NCBI GenBank assembly: GCA_009784995.1
Contig: WQXE01000041.1
Location: forward strand, 1-13,845
Length of the DNA: 13,845 nucleotides
Direction of reading: 5' to 3'
Source: Treponema sp.
GTDB lineage: Bacteria; Spirochaetota; Spirochaetia; Treponematales; Breznakiellaceae
In this document: in pieces, positions 1-5,918 of the stretch
Position numbering within the stretch: the first letter of the stretch is position 1
How the letters are laid out: the number at the start of each line of letters is the position of its first letter
Position numbers and translations under genes: made by a program
The notes under the pieces: model-generated
What the model saw: only the letters and a program-made list of their open reading frames with translations
What the model was told of the DNA's origin: nothing
Databases searched by the model: none

Positions 1-365
1 AGATTATTATCCAATACTAAAGTTACACCTGATCGAACAGTAAACATGGCGCCATTTGTAGAAAGACTTATGGTACGATTAGTATTATCACCTCTAAGTG
101 TAATTGTGATATTTTCCTTTCCGCTGTAAGAAAGATTTTGAGGAGTAATTACTTCATCAGCTTTAAGTTCATAAGTATAACTACCGCCGCTTACTGCCGT
201 AGTCTGTAATAATGTTAAAAACTCAATAAGCGAATTGCTAGTTTTATTGTTATCATTTTTATTTTTATTTCCATTTGAATCATCAGGATCAATAGGGCAG
301 CTAGATAATAAAAATATAACAAAGATGGAAAAAAACGTAAAGAATATTTTATCAAAACTCATCAT
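1..365 (-). CDS. Beta-helix-type surface lipoprotein, N-terminal part (cut by window edge)
   Basis: Reading the minus strand from 365 gives an open frame of 121 codons to the window edge, so the C-terminal part is missing. The start is ATG with a GGAG ribosome site just upstream; a second ATG follows at once, so the start is ambiguous by one codon. The N-terminus has one Lys and a hydrophobic stretch ending LLSSC, a lipoprotein signal peptide with the lipidated Cys at about residue 23. A Asp/Asn/Lys-rich tether follows (about 24-45). The rest has the pattern 'ITITLRGDNTNRTISLS...GAMFTVRSGVTLVLDNN', which I recognise from repetitive parallel beta-helix lipoproteins in gut treponemes. It should sit on the outer membrane or in the periplasm. 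Its function is unknown. It is the last of three minus-strand accessory genes in the window. Confidence 0.75.
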   Translation of the reverse strand, partial: MMSFDKIFFTFFSIFVIFLLSSCPIDPDDSNGNKNKNDNNKTSNSLIEFLTLLQTTAVSGGSYTYELKADEVITPQNLSYSGKENITITLRGDNTNRTISLSTNGAMFTVRSGVTLVLDNN

Positions 366-391
366 AAAAACTCCTTTTTTATTATTAATAT

Positions 392-397
392 ATTATA
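392..397 (-). promoter_or_regulatory. Possible -10 box for the beta-helix lipoprotein gene
   Basis: The minus strand reads TATAAT here, giving a predicted leader of about 20 bases before the ATG at 365. I see no convincing -35 at 16-18 bases, and the region is very AT-rich, so this may be chance. Confidence 0.25.
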
Positions 398-420
398 AAT
401 AACTCTTTTAAATAAAAATT

Positions 421-433
421 GATTAAATTAATC
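421..433 (-). terminator. Weak stem-loop after the 2TM/beta-rich gene
   Basis: GATTA-AAT-TAATC forms a 5-bp stem about 13 bases past the stop codon of the gene ending at 447. On the minus strand a short T-rich run follows. The stem is all but one pair A/T, so it would be a poor terminator; read-through into the next lipoprotein gene is likely. Confidence 0.25.
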
Positions 434-446
434 TACCTTTATATTA

Positions 447-1133
447 TCAAGAACTCTTGAGCTGTTTAATTTCCTCTTCCTCTTTATAAAAATTAAGAGC
501 ATCCTGCTTAACTTTTTTTTCATCATTAATTATTGTTTTATCAGATACTTTAATTAGCTCTGTTTTTATTTTAGTTTTAGCAGTTACATTAAATGAATGA
601 CCAGTTATTCTGAAAGGTATCTTAGACTTTCCTTTTTGATAATTTGCTATAAACAGACCATTAGTATTCAAATTATTATTAGAGGATGAATCAAATTTAT
701 ATAAATAAGACAATTCTGATTCTTGAGGTTTTATAGATATTGAGCTAGTTGATATCCAAATACCTCTGAAGTTCATATCTTCTAAATTGTATGCCTTAGA
801 CAAGATTTGAGCATTATCAAAAGATTGTTCTATTGTTTGATAAAAAACTACATGTTTATCATCACTTGGAGACTGATAATATCCAACCCATGTTCCTTCA
901 AAATACGAAGATTTAAAAATTTTTTTCTTTACTATTGGTATTCGTTCAAGTATGAATGCAGCAAATGTAACAATTATTCTAAAAAATCCATATGCAGAAG
1001 CAAAATTTATCAAGAATTTAATAATAATATTATCCAAATATGGAAAACTAATAGAGTTTGTCAACGACCAAGTAAAGAAAGCAAAGATAGATGTAAAGAA
1101 AAGAGCAATATTACAAATTTTCCTGTAAAGCAT
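447..1133 (-). CDS. Two-transmembrane protein with beta-rich C-terminal domain (Cap15-like architecture)
   Basis: A protein of 228 residues. A longer reading from a TTG at 1148 is possible, but GGAGGT at 1141-1146 lies 7 bases before the ATG at 1133, so I take that start. Two hydrophobic helices are visible, at about residues 6-26 and 36-62, followed by a Lys-rich cytosolic turn (69-74). The rest is predicted soluble and beta-rich, opening with 'YFEGTWVGYYQ' (77-87), later 'FRGIWIS' and 'ELSYLYKF', and ending in a Lys/Glu-rich tail. Two helices followed by a G-x-W-x-G-type beta-barrel is the layout of the SMODS-associated 2TM beta-strand-rich effector (Cap15), a membrane-disrupting CBASS effector. 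No CD-NTase or other CBASS gene is visible here, so the link rests on architecture and motif feel only. It could be an unrelated membrane-anchored beta-domain protein. It starts 60 bases after the LRR lipoprotein gene on the same strand, and I see no terminator between them. Confidence 0.7.
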   Translation of the reverse strand: MLYRKICNIALFFTSIFAFFTWSLTNSISFPYLDNIIIKFLINFASAYGFFRIIVTFAAFILERIPIVKKKIFKSSYFEGTWVGYYQSPSDDKHVVFYQTIEQSFDNAQILSKAYNLEDMNFRGIWISTSSISIKPQESELSYLYKFDSSSNNNLNTNGLFIANYQKGKSKIPFRITGHSFNVTAKTKIKTELIKVSDKTIINDEKKVKQDALNFYKEEEEIKQLKSS

Positions 1134-1140
1134 TTTTTCA

Positions 1141-1146
1141 ACCTCC
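1141..1146 (-). promoter_or_regulatory. Ribosome binding site that fixes the start at 1133
   Basis: On the minus strand GGAGGT lies 7 bases before ATG at 1133. The upstream in-frame TTG at 1148 would place this motif inside the coding region, so the ATG is preferred. Confidence 0.75.
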
Positions 1147-1192
1147 AATATGATTTTTATTTTTAATCAAATTTTTCTCTTCAACCCCTACA

Positions 1193-2479
1193 CTACTGCT
1201 TCGTCCAAACCAATCCACCACTAGCTCTCGTGTAAGTGCCCGCACCCCCGCCTACATTTAAATACTTTGAACGTAAATCTCCAATATTACCAACAAAACC
1301 GCCAAGAGCTTCAATATGAAAATTATCAGAAGAAATATTACTACCAATAACAAAAGTAACATTAGTAAGGCTTGTGCAGCCTGTAAACGCACCATTACCA
1401 ATTGATGTCACGCTATTTGGGATCGTTATGCTAGTAAGGCTTGTACAATTCCAAAATAATGAAACACCGATTATTGTCAAACTATTTGGAATTGTTATAC
1501 TGATTAGACTTGTGCAACCACCAAACGCACCAGCACCAATAGATGTCACGCTATTGGGTATCGTTATACTAGTAAGACTTGTACAACTGTGAAACGCACT
1601 TGCATCAATAGATGTCACACTATTAGGGATCGTTATATTGGTAAGACTTGTACAACCCAGAAACGCACTACTACCAATAGATGTCACGCTATTTCCTATC
1701 GTTACATTAGTAAGGCTTGTGCAACCAGAAAACGCACTATTACCAATAGATGTCACGCTATTAGGTATCGTTACACTGACTAGGCTTGTACAACCAGAAA
1801 ACGCACCACTACCAATAGATGTCACGCTATTTCCTATAGTTACATTAGTAAGGCTTGTGCAACCAGAAAACGCATAATCACCGATAAATCTTACGCTGTT
1901 TGGAATCGTTATATTTGTAAGGTTTATATAATTGATAAACGCCAAAGGTTCGATCCATATAACTGGTAATCCATTATAAAACGACGGTATTACCACTTCA
2001 GCGGCAATCGCAGTACCTCTTGAAACAGAATACGCACTTCCAATAAATGTGAATTCAATAAATGTGAAATGAAGTCCTTCTGTCGCTTGTGAATCTGGAA
2101 TATCATTTAAACCAGAACCAATAAATAACGGCAAACTTGTAACACTACCTGAAATACCTGAACGAGTTACAGTTAATGTAATATTAGAACCAAAATCACC
2201 TGATTGAACGATATATGTATTACTTGTACCTATATTATTAATACCACGTTTCCATTGATAAGAAATAGTCCCTGAACCGCCAAGAGCGCTAGTGTTTGCT
2301 GTTAATATTTGCCCTACTTGAGCATTTCCAGTAATTGTTACAGTTCCTGAAAGCGTAGAACTAACTATTTCATCTCCTGGCTTTAAAGTTTCTAAAACTT
2401 CAGGGCAGCTTACAAACGCAAAAACTAACATTAAACCAACCAGCATGATAATTATTCCAAACAACTTTTTCTTTAACAT
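1193..2479 (-). CDS. BspA-type leucine-rich-repeat lipoprotein
   Basis: A protein of 428 residues. The N-terminus MLKKK, a long hydrophobic stretch and 'FAFVSC' form a lipoprotein signal with the lipid Cys at about residue 25; the lipobox is relaxed, as is common in spirochaetes. An Ig-like module follows ('GTVTITGNAQVGQILTAN...ISYQWKRG...ITLTVTRSG'), about residues 40-115. Then come eight BspA/LRR_5 repeats of exactly 23 residues with consensus SLTxITIPNSVTSIGxxAFxGCT. The end, 'GGAGTYTRASGGLVWTKQ', is a tail I recognise from treponemal repeat lipoproteins. BspA-type LRR proteins are surface proteins linked to adhesion to host matrix or other bacteria; which ligand this one binds cannot be read here. 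ATG at 2479 is preferred over TTG at 2485, because AGGAG would directly abut the TTG. It is divergent from an XRE regulator gene, with a dyad at its predicted promoter. Confidence 0.9.
   Translation of the reverse strand: MLKKKLFGIIIMLVGLMLVFAFVSCPEVLETLKPGDEIVSSTLSGTVTITGNAQVGQILTANTSALGGSGTISYQWKRGINNIGTSNTYIVQSGDFGSNITLTVTRSGISGSVTSLPLFIGSGLNDIPDSQATEGLHFTFIEFTFIGSAYSVSRGTAIAAEVVIPSFYNGLPVIWIEPLAFINYINLTNITIPNSVRFIGDYAFSGCTSLTNVTIGNSVTSIGSGAFSGCTSLVSVTIPNSVTSIGNSAFSGCTSLTNVTIGNSVTSIGSSAFLGCTSLTNITIPNSVTSIDASAFHSCTSLTSITIPNSVTSIGAGAFGGCTSLISITIPNSLTIIGVSLFWNCTSLTSITIPNSVTSIGNGAFTGCTSLTNVTFVIGSNISSDNFHIEALGGFVGNIGDLRSKYLNVGGGAGTYTRASGGLVWTKQ
1373..1924 (-). repeat. Eight tandem 69-bp coding repeats (23-residue LRR units)
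   Basis: The unit boundary falls every 69 bases; the core GATGTCAC(G/A)CTATT on the plus strand begins at 1404, 1542, 1611, 1680, 1749 and 1818, with diverged copies near 1473 and 1887. Units differ mainly in the variable positions after 'SIG' and in IP versus IG before NSV. The near-identical DNA would allow unit gain or loss by recombination or slippage without breaking the frame. Confidence 0.9.
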
Positions 2480-2485
2480 ATTCAA

Positions 2486-2490
2486 CTCCT
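2486..2490 (-). promoter_or_regulatory. Ribosome binding site of the LRR lipoprotein gene
   Basis: AGGAG on the minus strand ends 6 bases before the ATG at 2479 and directly touches the alternative TTG at 2485. The spacing therefore picks the ATG. Confidence 0.7.
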
Positions 2491-2532
2491 ATACATATTT
2501 CACAATCAATCAATAATACAAAACAAACGCAA

Positions 2533-2549
2533 AATGTAATATTTACATT
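2533..2549. promoter_or_regulatory. Perfect 17-bp dyad, candidate operator
   Basis: AATGTAA-TAT-TTACATT has two perfect 7-base arms around a 3-base centre. It lies just downstream of the predicted -10 box of the LRR gene and would cover its transcription start. A compact dyad between a regulated gene and a divergent XRE-type gene is typical of a repressor operator; binding by that regulator is inferred. Confidence 0.45.
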
Positions 2550-2550
2550 A

Positions 2551-2579
2551 ATAATATACCTTAAATACGGATTAATCAA
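2551..2579 (-). promoter_or_regulatory. Sigma-70-type promoter of the LRR lipoprotein gene
   Basis: The minus strand reads TTGATT (2579-2574), a 17-base spacer, then TATTAT (2556-2551). This gives 4/6 and 5/6 matches to the consensus at ideal spacing. Start of transcription would be near 2544, leaving a leader of about 65 bases before the ATG at 2479. Confidence 0.55.
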
Positions 2580-2643
2580 CAAAAATCCTGTATAAAAAGT
2601 TATGTTTTTCAATATATTCAACAAAATATACGGTTCTTTTCCA

Positions 2644-2649
2644 TATAAT
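2644..2649 (+). promoter_or_regulatory. Possible -10 box of the XRE regulator gene
   Basis: A perfect TATAAT lies 19 bases before the ATG at 2669, implying a very short leader. No good -35 is seen at 16-18 bases; TTCAAC at 2617-2622 is 21 bases away. The gene also has no clear Shine-Dalgarno site, which fits weak expression. Confidence 0.3.
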
Positions 2650-2668
2650 TCAAAGTATATTTTCATAC

Positions 2669-2989
2669 ATGAAGAGTATTAAGGTTATTTTTGGGGCAAA
2701 TATCAGGTTTTTTAGAAAAAAACAGGGGCTTTCTCAGGAACAATTGGCGGAAAAATTGGGAATTACTACCAAACATTTAAGTACAATAGAAACTGGCGCG
2801 AACTTTGTATCAGCGGATTTATTGGAAAAATTTATCCAGCAATTCCTGGTTTCGCCTTCCGCGCTTTTCTATTCAATTGACGAAGTACCAAATGACGAAA
2901 GTTTTTTTAGCAAAATAGACCAATTAATCGATAATGAATACGAAAAAACATCAAATATAATAAAAATGAAGATTAGATACTTAGTTTAG
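2669..2989 (+). CDS. XRE/Cro-CI-type HTH transcriptional regulator
   Basis: A protein of 106 residues. Residues about 8-62 form a typical HTH_3 domain: 'GANIRFFRKKQGLSQEQLAEKLGI' holds the first helices, and 'TTKHLSTIETGANFVSADLLEKF' includes the recognition helix and the conserved I-E-x-G segment. About 40 residues follow ('FYSIDEVPND...IIKMKIRYLV') with no clear enzyme or sensing motif; they are probably for dimerisation. No membrane segment is seen. The gene is divergent from the LRR lipoprotein gene, and a 17-bp dyad lies between them, so control of that gene and perhaps of itself is a reasonable inference. It is followed by a stem-loop terminator. It could equally act on distant genes. 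The start has no clear ribosome site. Confidence 0.88.
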   Translation: MKSIKVIFGANIRFFRKKQGLSQEQLAEKLGITTKHLSTIETGANFVSADLLEKFIQQFLVSPSALFYSIDEVPNDESFFSKIDQLIDNEYEKTSNIIKMKIRYLV

Positions 2990-3018
2990 GGAAAAATTTT
3001 CAACTTTTTTTCATTCTC

Positions 3019-3046
3019 AGTCAAACCCTTCGGGTTTGGCTCTTTT
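3019..3046 (+). terminator. Rho-independent terminator after the XRE gene
   Basis: AGTCAAACCC (3019-3028) pairs with GGGTTTGGCT (3032-3041) through a three-base TTC loop. The stem is 10 bp including one G-T pair, followed by CTCTTTT. It begins 30 bases after the XRE stop codon. Confidence 0.7.
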
Positions 3047-3205
3047 AAGGAATGGATTTAATGTCCGCTCACGCGGACTGTCGGGTCATGCGCCACAATT
3101 TTTTTTACTTTTTCCCCATTCTCGGTCATGCAAAACAGCATGTCTGCGCCATATATAGGTGTGTGTTTTCGGTAAAAAAATACCGTCTGCACATAATCCA
3201 ATTTT
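3047..3205. other. Non-coding spacer with further stem-loops and short direct repeats
   Basis: No credible gene is seen. GTCCGC-TCAC-GCGGAC (3063-3078) is a 6-bp hairpin; CATGC and GCATG (3127-3131, 3138-3142) form another, and CGGTA and TACCG (3170-3185) a third. TCGG(G)TCATGC occurs at 3081-3091 and 3122-3131. CATTCTC(A/G)GTCA occurs at 3012 and again at about 3118. This could be a degenerate intergenic repeat element or the leader of comM. I cannot match it to a known riboswitch. Confidence 0.45.
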
Positions 3206-3216
3206 AGGAGTGTGTT

Positions 3217-4824
3217 ATGAGTGTTATGGCTTATATGCCCTTTGGAGCGGGTGGAATAATTATCAGGGTAGAAACAGATATACGCAGGGGTATTCCCGGC
3301 GTGGATATTTCAGGGCTAGCGGAAGGCGCTGTTAGAGAAGCGCGGGATCGTGTACGAGCGGCTTTTAGAAATTCGGGGTTTAGTTTTCCTGCTGACAGGA
3401 TTTTAATTAACCTCGCTCCAGCGGGGTTAAAAAAAGACGGAGCCGCTCTCGATTTACCTATCGCGCTTTCGATTATGGCGGCGGCAGGGCTTGCGCCGAT
3501 CAACGGGAACCTGCTTGTAATGGGTGAGCTTGAATTATCAGGAAAAATCCGCCCTGTACGAGGTGTTCTCGCGGCAATAACCGCGGCAATGGCGCAGGGA
3601 ATTACAGAGTTTATAGTACCCGCGGAAAACGCTGGGGAAGCGGCAATTCTAACATCCGCGGAAAACCGAACAAGTTTTCAAACTATTCCACAATTTACCG
3701 CGGTAGAGAATTTACAAAACGCGGTACACGCGCTTTTTATTAAAGAAGAAAAAGGATCTCTTCCAATATCGTTGGAAACGGCGAAAGTTCAAAAAACAGA
3801 AACAACATGCGGCGATTTTTCTGATGTCTGCGGTCAGGAAATTTACAAAAGAGCGTTGGAAATTGCCGCGGCGGGAGGACACAATGTTTTGGTTTTTGGA
3901 CCGCCCGGCGCGGGAAAAACCATGCTCGCGCGCAGGATGCCTTCGATTATGGCGCCGTTATCTGTAAACGAAGCAATCGAGGTTACACGCCTTCATAGTC
4001 TCGCAGGTCCTAGCCGAAATGAAGGCGGGTTTGGATACATTGATCAATTAATTACAAATCCGCCTTTTCGCGCTCCGCATCATAGCGCGAGCGCGGAAGG
4101 AATTCTTGGCGGCGGCAAATTCCTGCGCCCGGGAGAAATTAGTCTCGCGCATTTTGGTCTATTATTTTTAGACGAAGCGCCGGAATTTAGAATAAATGTA
4201 TTACAGGCGTTACGCGAACCTTTGGAAGACAGGGTGATAAGCATTGTTAGAGCGGATGGTCCTGTTTTACTGCCGGCAGAATTTCAACTTATTTTGACAG
4301 CGAATCCTTGCCGCTGCGGCAGGCTTGGTTCGCGTGACAATGGAAATTCATGTTTATGTTCCACAGATGAAATAAACCGTTACTGGCGAAAGTTCAGCGG
4401 CGCGCTTTTAGATCGTGTAGAAATAAGAGTCGCTGTTTTGCCGCCAAAAATAGAACAGATGTCTGCCATTAAAAAAAATGAAAATAATATATCAGAAAGC
4501 AAAATAATTTCATGCCGAGTAAAAAAAGCAGTAGAGATACAACAACAACGTTTTAAAGAAATAAATATACGCCGCAACGCGTTAATTCCTGCCGGTAAAG
4601 CCGTCGAACTTTGTCCACTAAATGAAAAAGCGAAAAACGCTTTTCACATCGCGATATCTAAATTGGGTCTTTCAGGCAGAGCTTATCATGGGATTTTACG
4701 GGTTGCCAGAACCATCGCGGATTTAGAAGAAAAAGAAATCATCGAAACAGAACATATCCTGGAAGCGGTTCAACATCGAAGGCTGGGAGAGGATCCGTGG
4801 GACATCCTGTCTGTAGATATATGA
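3217..4824 (+). CDS. comM: ComM/YifB-family AAA+ ATPase (Mg-chelatase-like)
   Basis: A protein of 535 residues, slightly longer than the usual 500-510 of this family. ComM is a hexameric helicase that moves branches of D-loops during integration of single-stranded DNA in natural transformation; in many non-competent bacteria the homologue (YifB) has no settled role. The N-terminal ChlI-like domain (about 1-165) includes 'VDISGLAEGAVREARDRVRAA' in its early part and 'INLAPAGLKKDGAALDLPIAL'-type residues after it. The AAA+ core has Walker A GPPGAGKT (228-235), Walker B LFLDE (316-320), and NPCRCG (363-368), where most relatives have NPCPCG; more Cys pairs follow. The Mg_chelatase_C domain closes it. 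ATG at 3217 has AGGAG 6 bases upstream. It is convergent with the next gene and appears to be transcribed alone. ATP hydrolysis residues look intact. Confidence 0.93.
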   Translation: MSVMAYMPFGAGGIIIRVETDIRRGIPGVDISGLAEGAVREARDRVRAAFRNSGFSFPADRILINLAPAGLKKDGAALDLPIALSIMAAAGLAPINGNLLVMGELELSGKIRPVRGVLAAITAAMAQGITEFIVPAENAGEAAILTSAENRTSFQTIPQFTAVENLQNAVHALFIKEEKGSLPISLETAKVQKTETTCGDFSDVCGQEIYKRALEIAAAGGHNVLVFGPPGAGKTMLARRMPSIMAPLSVNEAIEVTRLHSLAGPSRNEGGFGYIDQLITNPPFRAPHHSASAEGILGGGKFLRPGEISLAHFGLLFLDEAPEFRINVLQALREPLEDRVISIVRADGPVLLPAEFQLILTANPCRCGRLGSRDNGNSCLCSTDEINRYWRKFSGALLDRVEIRVAVLPPKIEQMSAIKKNENNISESKIISCRVKKAVEIQQQRFKEINIRRNALIPAGKAVELCPLNEKAKNAFHIAISKLGLSGRAYHGILRVARTIADLEEKEIIETEHILEAVQHRRLGEDPWDILSVDI

Positions 4825-4849
4825 TTCAAGGATTGCTATAATTGTGGAC

Positions 4850-5746
4850 TTACAGCAACTCAGGGATAGCTTCGAGAATGGCATCACTTATCTTCCTGCC
4901 TTTACTTGAATAACCCATTCTACGTTCTGGACGAAGAGAGCCGTGAAAGTCGCTACCTTCTGTGACATAAAGCCCAAGAGACTGCGCCAAGGCTTCAAGG
5001 CGGCGGCAAGGTCCCTGTTTCGCGGTCGGATGCCATGCTTCAAGACCCATTAGACCCATGTCTTTTAGAGTTTTTATTAAATCAGGAAGCCGCCCCCACG
5101 CTATAAAAAGCGAAATGGGATGCGCGAGAACAGGAATGCCACCGGATTCTTTAATTAAAGCGACAGCTTCTTCAAAAGAAAGACCGTCTTTAGGTTCATA
5201 AAAGAGTTTTCCAACACCTAAATACCTCGCAAATGCCTGATTTACATTTTTTACGACTTTTCGCTTGATTAAAAGCGCCGCGAAATGAGGCCGCCCAAGC
5301 GATTGACCGCTTCCAGACATCGAAACAAGGTCATCCCATGTTACATCAATGCTGTGTTCATGCATCTTATCAAGGATTTTACGGTTTCGCTCTTCACGGC
5401 GGCGGGATAGACCTTCTACCGCGGCTAAAAAAGCGGGAGTTGATGATTTTATTCCCAATCCAAGTAAATGAAACTCCCCGCCAGGACCCAATCCGGGAGC
5501 TATTTGATTAATACCTGATTTAATCCCTGTCCAATTTATATTAATTTCGATACCGGGTATAAAATGAATGTTTTTATTTTCTTCAGAATATTTTTTTGCC
5601 GCGTTTTTAGCGCTTTCCAGCCCGTTTATGGTATCATGATCCGTTAGAGCGATAGCTTTAAGCCCCTGATTGATCGCTTCTTTAATGAGCATATCGGGAG
5701 GCAAGTCCCCATCAGAAAAATTGGAATGTGTATGAAAATCAACCAT
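4850..5746 (-). CDS. PHP-domain phosphoesterase, RNase AM/TrpH-like
   Basis: A cytosolic metal-dependent phosphoesterase of 298 residues. PHP metal ligands are visible: HTH at residues 5-7, D12, 'TDHDT' (35-39), 'GIEIN' with E67, 'LAHP' near residue 208 and 'GSDFHG' near 267. The segment 'GRPHFAALL' near 150 also fits the YciV/TrpH branch. Characterised members are 5'-to-3' exonucleases on short RNA that trim rRNA 5' ends (RNase AM, Rnm), and some dephosphorylate nucleoside 3',5'-bisphosphates; the activity here is inferred from family. A Gly-rich insertion 'QIAPGLGPGGEFH' (about 81-93) precedes the third strand. The ATG at 5746 has no clear Shine-Dalgarno motif, but the HTH motif must be near the N-terminus, so the start is secure. 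Its 3' end faces comM across 25 bases with no terminator stem visible. Confidence 0.88.
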   Translation of the reverse strand: MVDFHTHSNFSDGDLPPDMLIKEAINQGLKAIALTDHDTINGLESAKNAAKKYSEENKNIHFIPGIEININWTGIKSGINQIAPGLGPGGEFHLLGLGIKSSTPAFLAAVEGLSRRREERNRKILDKMHEHSIDVTWDDLVSMSGSGQSLGRPHFAALLIKRKVVKNVNQAFARYLGVGKLFYEPKDGLSFEEAVALIKESGGIPVLAHPISLFIAWGRLPDLIKTLKDMGLMGLEAWHPTAKQGPCRRLEALAQSLGLYVTEGSDFHGSLRPERRMGYSSKGRKISDAILEAIPELL

Positions 5747-5768
5747 AATGATAACTATATCAAATATT

Positions 5769-5794
5769 TACCGATTTATATATAATATACCGAT
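5769..5794. promoter_or_regulatory. TACCGAT direct repeat between divergent genes
   Basis: TACCGAT occurs at 5769-5775 and again at 5788-5794, a 19-base step or close to two helical turns. It lies between the PHP gene and the divergent amidohydrolase operon. It could be a regulator site, but the surrounding DNA is AT-rich and the repeat is short. The rest of the 172-base spacer shows no strong promoter; TTGGGC (5828-5833), 17 bases, TAGTAT (5851-5856) is a poor candidate for the operon. Confidence 0.25.
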
Positions 5795-5918
5795 AATATT
5801 ATGATGTTACCTGGAAATATTGATTTTTTGGGCTAATAATCCTAAAATTATAGTATCTAACATTAAAATGTCAGATAAATATGTAATTGAAAGTTATATA
5901 AATAAGGACGGTTTGTAA

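Noticed and set aside
1120..1192. Possible separate promoter for the 2TM/beta-rich gene (TTGAAG on the minus strand near the LRR stop)
   Set aside because: No acceptable -10 lies at the right distance; co-transcription with the LRR gene is the simpler reading.
1374..1877. Several plus-strand open frames with repetitive translations across the LRR array
   Set aside because: They are antisense shadows of the 69-bp repeats, follow the same period, lack ribosome sites, and their residues only mirror the LRR codons.
1373..1924. CRISPR array suggested by the regular spacing of repeats
   Set aside because: The whole array is in frame within a lipoprotein gene, has no unique spacers, and encodes LRR units.
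2400..2666. An 88-codon minus-strand open frame across the LRR/XRE spacer
   Set aside because: It overlaps the LRR signal peptide in another frame, covers the promoter and dyad, and resembles no known protein.
4825..4849. Bidirectional terminator between comM and the PHP gene
   Set aside because: The 25-base spacer contains no inverted repeat of useful length.
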